From NCBI RefSeq assembly GCF_004000805.1, contig NZ_BILY01000028.1:24229-88228 (forward strand): a stretch of 64,000 nucleotides of DNA, given 5' to 3'. The translations under genes and the position numbers were made by a program. This document shows positions 52,013 through 60,112 of the stretch, in pieces (the stretch's first letter is position 1; every line of letters begins with the position of its first letter). The notes beneath the pieces were generated by a model. The model had not been told where the DNA came from. It did no database searches and saw only the letters and a program-made list of their open reading frames with translations. This DNA comes from Paenibacillus glycanilyticus NBRC 16618 (lineage in GTDB: Bacteria; Bacillota; Bacilli; Paenibacillales; Paenibacillaceae).

Positions 52013-53614
52013 TTATCGCTGCGTCATTTCCTGATAATCGCCTGGGGTCATCCCGTAAGCCTGCTTGAATAACGTCCCGAAATAAGAGGTATTCGGAATT
52101 CCAACCCGCTCCGCAATAACGGATACACGCTGCTTGGTCGTTCGGAGCAGCTCTTCGGCCCTCGCAAGCCGGTATTCCTGGATATAGGCAAGCGGAGTCT
52201 TGCCCGTCTTCTTCTTGAACAGCATCCCCAGATGATTCGGGGATACAAATACTTCAGCCGCCAAATAAGGCAAATTCAGATCCGTCAGCCCATACCGCTC
52301 CTCGATCAGCATCAGAACCCGGTTCACGATGTAATCATCCTTATGCTCCCGCTTCTCGTTTAATTGCTCCGCGAACCTCCCGATAACGGCGATGATGTAC
52401 CGCTTCATCTCCTCCCGGCTCTGGCAGGCAAGCAGGTCCTCCAGGTCCTGGGCGCTTCCCGCAGAGGCGCCCTGTCCTCCTGGTACGCCGAGCATTCTGA
52501 GGCTGCCGATCAAGTCGGCAAAAAGGTTCCCGATATAAGCCCGTCCGGCACCCGGATAGGCGGCGGCAAGCGCGAACAGCCGCTCAACCGCAGCTTCCGC
52601 TTCATCGCTTCGGCCGCTGCCCAGTGAGCTGCGGACTTGCTTGCTAAGCTCTTTATATTGCCGGGTGAACTCATCGACGTGCAAAGCAAACTGCTGCTTT
52701 GCAGCCTCCTCCTCCCCAACCTCGCATACGCTATCCCGCCCCGCCCATACCGCATACCTCAAGGCCTGACTTGCCTGACGATAGGAGACCTCTGCCTGGG
52801 CCAATAGCCGGGCAGCCGTCCCTTGGCCTATCATCCAGCCACTCTCATCCGCGATTAGGGACAGCTGCTTCAAGAGTTGCTCAGCCAGCTCCCGCTGCTG
52901 CTCTTTTTCTTCCATCCGGAATATGAGGGCATACTCCAAGCCATGCGGCTCGCCTGCCGCATATGCGATAACCGGCCGGCCCAGCGCTTCTTCAGCCCAA
53001 TCCTCCAGCCTGTCTGTACCGGCAGGCTCGCCTGCTGCCGGCGCCCTTACAGCCCAGACCGCATAACCGTCAGGAAGAGGCAGGGAGCTAACCGCATCAC
53101 TCGAAAGAGCATCACGAAGATCGTCTTCGCCCTCCCGGCTTCCGGCGAGCAATCTGCCCAACGCCTGCTGGAGGGCGACACGACGGCCAGCCTCGGCCCC
53201 ATGCTGCCGCCGTTCTTCGTCCAGTCTCGAACGGCGTGTATCTTCACAGTGCCGAACGACCTTTTGCATCGTTTTCTGAATCTCTTCTTCCTCCACGGGC
53301 TTCAGAAGATAATCTACAGCGCTAAACCGCAAGGCATCGCGGACAAATTGAAAATCATCGTAGCCGGTCAGAACAACGATATGGGTATCCGGAAGCTTCT
53401 CCCGGACTTGCTTCGCCATTTCGATTCCGTTCATGCCGGGCATTTGAATATCGGTAATGATGATATCCGGCTCCAGCTCAATCGCTTTCTCCAGTCCTTC
53501 AATACCGTCGCAGGCCGTATCGATGCTGCCGATTCCAAGTGCAGGCCAATCCAGAAACTCAACCAGGCCCTCCCGTTCCCACCGTTCATCCTCTACGATA
53601 AGCATTTTAAACAT
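52013..53614 (-). CDS. YesN-like response regulator (receiver + AraC domain)
   Basis: 533 residues: receiver (about 1-125, EDE, phosphoacceptor Asp55 in ITDIQMP, KPV), a long helical middle, and a C-terminal AraC pair of helix-turn-helix motifs (about 435-530, VFVSPNHLGMLFKKKTGKTP and TSYFGTLFKQAYGMTP). It activates sugar-utilisation genes when phosphorylated by the YesM-like kinase. ATG at 53614 follows GGAGGAG and overlaps the kinase stop by 8 bases. Confidence 0.9.
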   Translation of the reverse strand: MFKMLIVEDERWEREGLVEFLDWPALGIGSIDTACDGIEGLEKAIELEPDIIITDIQMPGMNGIEMAKQVREKLPDTHIVVLTGYDDFQFVRDALRFSAVDYLLKPVEEEEIQKTMQKVVRHCEDTRRSRLDEERRQHGAEAGRRVALQQALGRLLAGSREGEDDLRDALSSDAVSSLPLPDGYAVWAVRAPAAGEPAGTDRLEDWAEEALGRPVIAYAAGEPHGLEYALIFRMEEKEQQRELAEQLLKQLSLIADESGWMIGQGTAARLLAQAEVSYRQASQALRYAVWAGRDSVCEVGEEEAAKQQFALHVDEFTRQYKELSKQVRSSLGSGRSDEAEAAVERLFALAAAYPGAGRAYIGNLFADLIGSLRMLGVPGGQGASAGSAQDLEDLLACQSREEMKRYIIAVIGRFAEQLNEKREHKDDYIVNRVLMLIEERYGLTDLNLPYLAAEVFVSPNHLGMLFKKKTGKTPLAYIQEYRLARAEELLRTTKQRVSVIAERVGIPNTSYFGTLFKQAYGMTPGDYQEMTQR

Positions 53615-55400
53615 CCGTTCTCCTCCTCGATGCAAAAGAAATCGTGATAACCGTGCCGATTCCTGTCCTGCTGAACAGCTCCAGCTGGTGGTGTGCCCCA
53701 TAATAAGCCTGCAGCCGTTTCCTGATATTCGCAATCGCGTACCCGCTTCCTTCAGAGCTTACCGGGTTTCCTTCCACCACATCCCTCTTCCGGTCAGCCG
53801 GCATCCCGACGCCGTCATCGATAATTCGGAGCACGACCTGCCCGTCCTCCAGATAAGCTTTAATAATAATGGTGCCGTGAGACCGTTTCGGCTCTATGCC
53901 ATGAACGAGCGCATTTTCGATAAGCGGCTGCAAAATGTTTTTGATCGTTATATATTCTCTCACCCGTTCATCTACTTCAAAGACAGCGTCAAATCGGTCC
54001 TCGAACCGGAACTTCTGGATAGCCAGATACGCCTTCACCATATCCAGTTCGTTTGCGATCAGCGTCTCCGAGCTGCCCTTATTAAGCACCAGCCGGTAGA
54101 ACTTCGCAAGCGAATCGGAGATGCGGGCAACCTCCGGAGCCTTGGCCTTTCGGGATACCCAGGAGATCGTAGCGAGCGTATTGTACAAAAAATGCGGGTT
54201 AATCTGCGATTCCAGCGCCTTGAGCTCCGCTTCCTTCTCAAGCAGCTCCGACTTGTATACCTTCTCCACCAGGTCATGAATTCGTCCCGTCATATGGTTG
54301 AAGCTAAGCGCCATCTGCGAAAATTCATCATTCCACACGACAGGCACGGATACATCCAGCGAGCCCTCCCGTACCTGCTTCATTGCTTTCAGCAGCGGCT
54401 TCATCCGGGACAAGAGCTTAACCGTTACGAAGTACACAAGCAGGCTGAGCAAGAGCAGTGCAGCGGTCAGGATGACCAGCATCGTGCGGATGGAATGACT
54501 GACCTTCTCTACCACATGGCTTACCGGGAACACACCAACGACCCGCAGGTTTGGTCCGGTAACCGGAATCGAGATAACAATCGACCGTGTCCCCTGCACC
54601 GTTGCAAGCTTATTGGTCCGGCCGTTATCCAGCAGCCCGGCAAGTCCCACCGAATCGGCATTCTGCCCGTAAGTGCCGGGAATGTTGTTCGAGACAATCC
54701 GGTTTCCTCTGTCAACGATGAATACGCTTCCCAAATGGCCTGAAATGGAATCCTTCACCGCCTTAAACAGCTCGTCTTGCGTAATTTCAATCTCTACCAG
54801 GCCGGAAATACCGTAATCGCGATTTGAGAAAATTTTCCGATTGTAGGAAAGCACATCGGCTTTGGCCGATATGCCGGGCTTCATGAGCAAGAGCCTTTCC
54901 TTATGCAGACTATGCCACTCCGATTGGATGCCGGCATTATGCAAAATCGATTGATACATGGAATCGCCTTTGATCCGGTTCATGGCGTAAAAGCCGTCAT
55001 ATCCTCCATACAGCTCCGGAATCGTGGGATTGCTCATATAGACATGTATCGAATGAATATTGGCGTTCTGCCTCATGATGTTATCGATAATCGGCATGAT
55101 GTTGTCGCGGTAATCCTGCAGCTGAAAGCTCTCGTTAATAAAATCACTATCCAGAAAAGTCTGCACTCTGGCGTCAAATGCGATAATCTGGGAAATGTTC
55201 TCCGTCAGCTTCACTTTCTCTTCCACGCTGGCTTTTGTCTGCAGCAGATTCTGCTCCATCACCGTCTGTGCCTGTGCAATTGCCGATTGGAAGGCCTGAC
55301 GGTACAGCATGTATCCCGTAACGGAGAGCGAGACCAGCAGGATCGATACATAGATGGTCACAAATTTTGAAGTTACGCTCCAGTTCTGAAAAAACCGCAT
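53607..55400 (-). CDS. YesM-like sensor histidine kinase (LytS-type)
   Basis: 597 residues: membrane helix (about 10-32), an extracellular dCache-like sensor domain (about 33-290), second helix (about 300-320), HAMP, and a LytS/YesM kinase with ALESQINPHFLYNTLATISW (His-containing) and an HATPase domain (IDDGVGMP). The partner of the YesN regulator; together they sense a carbohydrate, directly or via a binding protein. ATG at 55400 follows AGGAAGAGGG. Confidence 0.9.
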   Translation of the reverse strand: MRFFQNWSVTSKFVTIYVSILLVSLSVTGYMLYRQAFQSAIAQAQTVMEQNLLQTKASVEEKVKLTENISQIIAFDARVQTFLDSDFINESFQLQDYRDNIMPIIDNIMRQNANIHSIHVYMSNPTIPELYGGYDGFYAMNRIKGDSMYQSILHNAGIQSEWHSLHKERLLLMKPGISAKADVLSYNRKIFSNRDYGISGLVEIEITQDELFKAVKDSISGHLGSVFIVDRGNRIVSNNIPGTYGQNADSVGLAGLLDNGRTNKLATVQGTRSIVISIPVTGPNLRVVGVFPVSHVVEKVSHSIRTMLVILTAALLLLSLLVYFVTVKLLSRMKPLLKAMKQVREGSLDVSVPVVWNDEFSQMALSFNHMTGRIHDLVEKVYKSELLEKEAELKALESQINPHFLYNTLATISWVSRKAKAPEVARISDSLAKFYRLVLNKGSSETLIANELDMVKAYLAIQKFRFEDRFDAVFEVDERVREYITIKNILQPLIENALVHGIEPKRSHGTIIIKAYLEDGQVVLRIIDDGVGMPADRKRDVVEGNPVSSEGSGYAIANIRKRLQAYYGAHHQLELFSRTGIGTVITISFASRRRTDV

Positions 55401-55436
55401 AAACCCTCTTCCTTTCCGCATCGGCAAAAAGAATAT

Positions 55437-55457
55437 GCCGCCCTGTAAACGGGCGGC
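55437..55457 (-). terminator. Terminator hairpin after SGNH hydrolase gene
   Basis: GCCGCCC / GGGCGGC stem with a later T-rich tract (CTTTTT). Confidence 0.6.
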
Positions 55458-55463
55458 AAAGTG

Positions 55464-56168
55464 CTATTTCGATTCCCTATTCAGCACTTCTCGAAGCGCA
55501 TCCGCCCACAGCTGATACCCTTGTTCTGTCAGGTGACAAGTATCGAATGCGATCTCCCGCGGCAAATTTCCGTCTTCGGCAAGCATGGAAGGCCCGATAT
55601 CAAGGAACGTTAATCCGAGCTCGGTGGCCAGCTCCGCATATAACTCGTTCATCCGGCCGATCAGCTTGCGGCGCGGATCCTCCGGCGATTCTTCGCGCGG
55701 AAATACGGCCATTAAAATGATATGCGCGGAAGGAGCATGCTTCCGGACACGTTCTACGATAGCCCGAACGCCGTCACGGGCTTCCTCAGCTGTACTCGCC
55801 CGGGCATTGTCTGTCTCGCTTGTATTGTTTGTTCCGATATTGATAACGACCCACTTCGGAGAAAGGCCTTCGAACTGCCCGTTGTCCAAACGCCATAATA
55901 CATTTTGAGTACGGTCCCAGCCAAAGCCAAGATTAAGCACGCGCCGGCCTCCGAACACGGACTCCCATGCTTGCCCTGTTCCATGCCGGCTTGTTGATAC
56001 CGGCAGCCCTCCCCAGAAATGCGTAATCGAATCCCCGATCAGAACAATCTCCGGATCGATTTCATTCCTGATCTGCAGTACCTGCTCATGCCGTTCCCAC
56101 CAATCGTAGCTGTCCTCTTCCAGCTTGGTCGCCGGAATAACAGCCGTATTTACCGTATGCGTTTTCAT
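55464..56168 (-). CDS. SGNH/GDSL-family hydrolase
   Basis: 234-residue esterase-type enzyme with block I IGDSITHFW (nucleophile Ser), oxyanion Gly and Asn blocks (INIGTNN), and catalytic DTCHLTEQGY (Asp, His) near the end. Relatives are platelet-activating-factor acetylhydrolase-like and glycan acetylesterases, so it may remove acetyl groups from a plant or host polysaccharide handled by this locus. No signal peptide, so it acts inside the cell. ATG at 56168 has AGAAGG upstream; a GTG at 56210 would add 14 residues. Confidence 0.8.
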   Translation of the reverse strand: MKTHTVNTAVIPATKLEEDSYDWWERHEQVLQIRNEIDPEIVLIGDSITHFWGGLPVSTSRHGTGQAWESVFGGRRVLNLGFGWDRTQNVLWRLDNGQFEGLSPKWVVINIGTNNTSETDNARASTAEEARDGVRAIVERVRKHAPSAHIILMAVFPREESPEDPRRKLIGRMNELYAELATELGLTFLDIGPSMLAEDGNLPREIAFDTCHLTEQGYQLWADALREVLNRESK

Positions 56169-56232
56169 TAACTTGTTGCCTTCTGCTGCCGTCTTATTCA
56201 CTTGAATCACCCTGTCCCTATGATTTGACTCT

Positions 56233-56260
56233 ATTATAGCGGAGAGAGGCCGACTTTCAA
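56233..56260 (-). promoter_or_regulatory. Candidate promoter for SGNH hydrolase gene
   Basis: TTGAAA, 16-base spacer, TATAAT on the minus strand, between the fucosidase terminator and the hydrolase start. Confidence 0.6.
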
Positions 56261-56265
56261 CATGA

Positions 56266-56300
56266 AAAAAGGGCAGCTGATCATCCTTTGATCAACTGCC
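56266..56300 (-). terminator. Intrinsic terminator after fucosidase gene
   Basis: GGCAGCTGATCA / TGATCAACTGCC stem and a run of six T on the minus strand. Confidence 0.85.
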
Positions 56301-56314
56301 TCTGCACTGCTTTA

Positions 56315-57595
56315 CTATTCAGCGACCATCTTAACCACAGTGTCCAGCGGCTCCCATTTTTCCTTCGGTATTTGAACGGATATCCCATTCTCGTTCTGTA
56401 CGAATGGAATAACGCTGCCGTCAAGTAACTCGCAGCGTATGATCTTTTGCTTAAACGGAGGTAAAATCATGTTTTCAAAAGCAAGCATGTCTTGCACGTG
56501 CAAATAATAATGATTTCCCTTGCAGGTCATGCCGTAGACATGATCGACCGGCTGAAGCGGTCCCGCTGTAGTTCCGTATATAGCCTCGCCGTTTTTCTTC
56601 ATGAACGCTCCAATATGCTTTAAATGCTCGACTTGATTCTCCGGAATTCCCCCGTCCGGATGAGGCGCAATGTTTAGCAGAACGTTTCCTCCGCGAACAA
56701 AACAGTCTATCATAATCTTGATAATTTGCTCCAGCGGCATAACCCTCTCTTGCTTGTCATAGGACCAGTGGTAAGGTATGGAAAAGCATTTCTCCCAGGC
56801 AATCGGAAGTATATTCCCTGTAACATCGTGCGGTCCTTCGTCGCATTGAAAATCTCCTAACCATCCTGATCTCGGATTGATTACGCATTTCGGCTGATTG
56901 CGTCTAACCATCTCGTTTAGACGGATAGGCTCCCAAAACCAAGCCGCGTCCGCATCCGTCCCGGTATGAGCAAGCCAGCCGCCGTCATACCAGAGAATAT
57001 CAATCTTACCGTAACGGGTGGTTAACTCCTCGATTTGGTCATAACCTTGCTTTTTCATCAGCGATGCATTTTCGGTTAGCTCTTTGGGGTTAAAGTAACC
57101 GGGAAACCGCCAATCCATCGGCGAATAATACAAGCCTACCTTTAAACCTGCTTCTCGAAAAGCATCGGTATATTCCTTTACGAAGTCGCGTTTCGCTGCC
57201 GTACGTATGCTATCGAATCCTCCATAGCTCCCCGGGCTGTCCCATAATGCAAATCCGTCATGATGGCGGGTGACCATAACCGAATATTGCATACCCGCCT
57301 CCTTAGCCAAACTGGCCATCCGTTCCGGATTCCATTGCTGCGGATTAAACTGATCGGCAAGCTTCGCATATTCGTCCGCAGGGATACTTTCATTGAACAT
57401 AGCCCACTCGCCGCGCCCGGGAATCGAGTAAAGGCCCCAATGAAAAAACAATCCGAGCTTGGCATCCTTCCACCATTGCATATCCTCATCGCTCAGGTTC
57501 AGCCAAGGCGCTTCGACGCCATCCAGGCTTTTTAGCTGAATGCTGCTTTTCAGCATAGAGGCAAGCTCCGCATCTTTTAATTGCTTGATAGACAT
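56315..57595 (-). CDS. Alpha-L-fucosidase, GH29
   Basis: 426-residue glycoside hydrolase family 29 enzyme that removes terminal alpha-L-fucose. Seen: FHWGLYSIPGRGEWAMF (His-Trp subsite), TRHHDGFALWDS, and nucleophile WYDGGW (Asp204). No signal peptide, so it acts on imported oligosaccharide. ATG at 57595 is chosen because AGGAGG lies 9 bases upstream; longer frames overlap the divergent AraC gene and carry non-family sequence. It heads the minus-strand side of the carbohydrate locus. Confidence 0.92.
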   Translation of the reverse strand: MSIKQLKDAELASMLKSSIQLKSLDGVEAPWLNLSDEDMQWWKDAKLGLFFHWGLYSIPGRGEWAMFNESIPADEYAKLADQFNPQQWNPERMASLAKEAGMQYSVMVTRHHDGFALWDSPGSYGGFDSIRTAAKRDFVKEYTDAFREAGLKVGLYYSPMDWRFPGYFNPKELTENASLMKKQGYDQIEELTTRYGKIDILWYDGGWLAHTGTDADAAWFWEPIRLNEMVRRNQPKCVINPRSGWLGDFQCDEGPHDVTGNILPIAWEKCFSIPYHWSYDKQERVMPLEQIIKIMIDCFVRGGNVLLNIAPHPDGGIPENQVEHLKHIGAFMKKNGEAIYGTTAGPLQPVDHVYGMTCKGNHYYLHVQDMLAFENMILPPFKQKIIRCELLDGSVIPFVQNENGISVQIPKEKWEPLDTVVKMVAE

Positions 57596-57736
57596 TCGCA
57601 CTGTCCTCCTAATAGTAGGTTCACATCTATATAACGATATCATTTCCTTATTGAAATTATATAGAATTGATCTTACGATAGAAATAACATTTATCGAGAA
57701 TCCATATAACAATCCAACGTTTTGAGGTGCAGATTT

Positions 57737-58579
57737 ATGATGTATCGACAATACTTTCTGCCTTCTTTCGAAGAGCTGAATTTTTTCTGCTTTCCAGACA
57801 GCGTCGGGAAATATACACATCCTGAAGATCATAATGTCTATCGGGAAACAGGACTGAAATATTTCTCGCTGCATTTCATCGTTAGCGGCAAGGGGTTTAT
57901 CGAAATAAACGATACGGTCACCGCATTGAAATCGGGCGAAGCGTTTCTTCATATGCCGTTTCAGAAGATGCGTTATTATACCTCTAAGGACGAGCCCTGG
58001 GTAATCTATTGGCTCCAATTCAGCGGAAGCCAATTGGCGGATTTTTTATTGCAAAGCGGTTTCTACGAATCGACGATTTGGTCTATAAATGATATCGAAT
58101 CGTTAGAGCAAGCCTTTGTTGGTTTAATGGATGAGATTGAAACGAACAATATCTCACGACTAGCCAATATTTCAACATTAACCTATTCCATCCTAACTCA
58201 ATTTACCAGCAACGCCACTCCCTTCTCTAGCCACAGGGGAAAAGCCAAAATTGACCGGATTTTCGAGCTTCTCCCCGAAATGCAACAAAACGCCCACCTT
58301 CCTTTTACAATGGAAGAATGGGCGTTTAAAGCGGATCTAACTCCGAATTATTTCGGAAGCTTGTTTAAAAAAGTGACTAAAATGACTCCTCTTGCCTATA
58401 TCACAAAATGCAGGATTCAAACGAGCAAACGATTGATGCTGAGCGACATTCATATGCCAATCTATGAAATAGCTACAGCGTCGGGTTACCCCAGTGCAAG
58501 TTACTTTAATAAGATATTTTTGGAGATAGAAGGCATGACACCTGGCCAGTTTAGAAGCAACCATTACAAATCTTGTTAG
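57737..58579 (+). CDS. AraC family transcriptional regulator
   Basis: 280 residues: N-terminal cupin-like sensor (about 40-95, LHFIVSGKGFIEIN, HMPFQKMRYY) and a C-terminal pair of helix-turn-helix motifs (about 185-278, WAFKADLTPNYFGSLFKK and ASGYPSASYFNKIF). Divergent from the fucosidase gene and therefore its likely activator, responding to a sugar in the cytoplasm. ATG at 57737 follows GAGGTG. It is a second, independent regulator beside YesM/YesN. Confidence 0.88.
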   Translation: MMYRQYFLPSFEELNFFCFPDSVGKYTHPEDHNVYRETGLKYFSLHFIVSGKGFIEINDTVTALKSGEAFLHMPFQKMRYYTSKDEPWVIYWLQFSGSQLADFLLQSGFYESTIWSINDIESLEQAFVGLMDEIETNNISRLANISTLTYSILTQFTSNATPFSSHRGKAKIDRIFELLPEMQQNAHLPFTMEEWAFKADLTPNYFGSLFKKVTKMTPLAYITKCRIQTSKRLMLSDIHMPIYEIATASGYPSASYFNKIFLEIEGMTPGQFRSNHYKSC

Positions 58580-58615
58580 CTCTTATTTTTCACTCTCCGC
58601 CTATCCTGTACATGT

Positions 58616-58658
58616 AAAAAGGCTGAACAGCTGCTTATCGCAGTTGTTCAGCCTTTTT
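58616..58658. terminator. Bidirectional intrinsic terminator
   Basis: AAAAAGGCTGAACA...CTGC / GCAG...TGTTCAGCCTTTTT between the AraC gene and the aldolase gene. Confidence 0.85.
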
Positions 58659-58671
58659 AATTGACGTTATA

Positions 58672-59529
58672 TTACGCTTTGTTCGAGGAACCGAACTCGC
58701 GGATTTTACCGATAACGGTTTGTTTGATCGCTTCGCGGCCTGGAGCCAGGAATTTACGCGGATCGTATACGTCGGAGTCTTTAGTCAAGATCTCGCGAGC
58801 AACTTTAGTGAACGCGATTTGGTTCTCTGTGTTCACGTTGATTTTTGCTGTACCGCGAGCAATCGCTTTTTGGATATGCTCTGTAGGGATACCAGTACCG
58901 CCATGCAATACGAGCGGAAGCTTGATTGTTTGGCAGATTTCTTCCATTTCAGCAAAGCCCAGTTTAGGCTCGCCTTTGTAAGGGCCGTGAACGGAACCAA
59001 GAGCTGGTGCCAGGCAGTCGATGCCAGTACGTTCAACAAGCTCTTTGCACTCTTTAGGGTCAGCGTAGATAACGCCTTCAGCGACTACGTCGTCTTCTTG
59101 GCCGCCAACTGTACCCAGCTCGGCTTCAACGGAAATACCGCGCTCGTGAGCGTAAGCAACAACTTCGCTAGTGATGCGAACGTTGTCTTCGAACGGATCG
59201 TGCGAAGCGTCGATCATAACGGAAGTGAAGCCAGCGTCGATCGCTGCTTTACATTTGTCAACGGAGGAACCGTGGTCCAGGTGAATAGCAACAGGAACCG
59301 TGATTTTCATTTCTTCGATCAGGGCTTTAACGATGTTTGTTACCACTTTGAAGCCGCCCATATAACGAGCTGCGCCTTCAGATACGCCCAGGATTACCGG
59401 GGATTGCTCTGTTTGAGCAGCGTCAAGGATCGCTTGCGTCCATTCCAGGTTATTGATGTTGAATTGACCAACAGCGTAACCGCCTTGCAAAGCTTTGTTC
59501 AGCATGTCTTTCATTGATTCCAATGCCAT
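58672..59529 (-). CDS. fbaA: Class II fructose-1,6-bisphosphate aldolase
   Basis: 285-residue zinc-dependent aldolase of glycolysis and gluconeogenesis (fructose-1,6-bisphosphate to DHAP and glyceraldehyde-3-phosphate). Metal and substrate motifs: HLDHGSS, APALGSVHGPYKGEP and LVLHGGTGIP, plus NVNTENQIAF. ATG at 59529 follows GAGGAGG; a longer frame to 59577 is unlikely. Codon use is highly biased, as expected of an abundant enzyme. Confidence 0.95.
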   Translation of the reverse strand: MALESMKDMLNKALQGGYAVGQFNINNLEWTQAILDAAQTEQSPVILGVSEGAARYMGGFKVVTNIVKALIEEMKITVPVAIHLDHGSSVDKCKAAIDAGFTSVMIDASHDPFEDNVRITSEVVAYAHERGISVEAELGTVGGQEDDVVAEGVIYADPKECKELVERTGIDCLAPALGSVHGPYKGEPKLGFAEMEEICQTIKLPLVLHGGTGIPTEHIQKAIARGTAKINVNTENQIAFTKVAREILTKDSDVYDPRKFLAPGREAIKQTVIGKIREFGSSNKA

Positions 59530-59693
59530 TGTTAAATCCTCCTCAGATAAATGACTAGACCTTTCAATCATACCCAATTCAACTGCTGTTATGCGGTTCC
59601 AACCGGCAGATCTATCGGCCCGAACGGAATGGGCGTATGTACTCGTTCACGTTCTCTTTAAGTCAATATGTTATCACAAAATTCGGCATAAGA

Positions 59694-59990
59694 CTACCTA
59701 TTGGAGGTCAAGCTCCTTTGTCGCAGAGCAAACCAGATTAATTTAAAAATTGTAAGCGCTATAATGGAAGCAATGAAAATAAGCAGGATCCAAAAGACAG
59801 CGGCTAGCCATGGCCAGTCATCAAAAGGTCCGCGGTATATGACAAAAGCCGAGTCATGATAACCGAAATCATCGTTATGACTATCCGTACGAAACAAGGT
59901 CTGTACAAGGCTATTGTTCGTCAAAACGAGGATTCCCACAACCACTAAACCAAGCAAACCGCCTTGCCATATTGTTCCTTTGACACTCAT
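59694..59990 (-). CDS. Small two-helix membrane protein, unknown function
   Basis: 98 residues with hydrophobic segments at about 10-25 and 58-85 and an Asp-, His- and Trp-containing loop of about 30 residues between them (DSHNDDFGYH). No family recognised. AGGAGGTG 6 bases before the ATG makes it a real gene. Single-gene unit between aldolase and YhgE-type gene. Confidence 0.6.
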   Translation of the reverse strand: MSVKGTIWQGGLLGLVVVGILVLTNNSLVQTLFRTDSHNDDFGYHDSAFVIYRGPFDDWPWLAAVFWILLIFIASIIALTIFKLIWFALRQRSLTSNR

Positions 59991-60060
59991 TGTTACACCT
60001 CCTATCCTCGCAATCGCTGGATGGAATAATATCTATCTGATATTTTACCATTAGTACGCG

Positions 60061-60098
60061 AAACAAGCTGCCGGTCCTTGACGACCGGCAGCTTGTTT
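60061..60098 (-). terminator. Intrinsic terminator after YhgE/Pip-type gene
   Basis: AAACAAGCTGCCGGTC / GACCGGCAGCTTGTTT perfect 16-bp stem with a 6-base loop. Confidence 0.8.
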
Positions 60099-60112
60099 TT
60101 TCACATTCTCAT

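Noticed and set aside
57596..58033. Longer fucosidase with about 146 extra N-terminal residues
   Set aside because: The extension overlaps the divergent AraC gene and shows no GH29 character; AGGAGG precedes the ATG at 57595.
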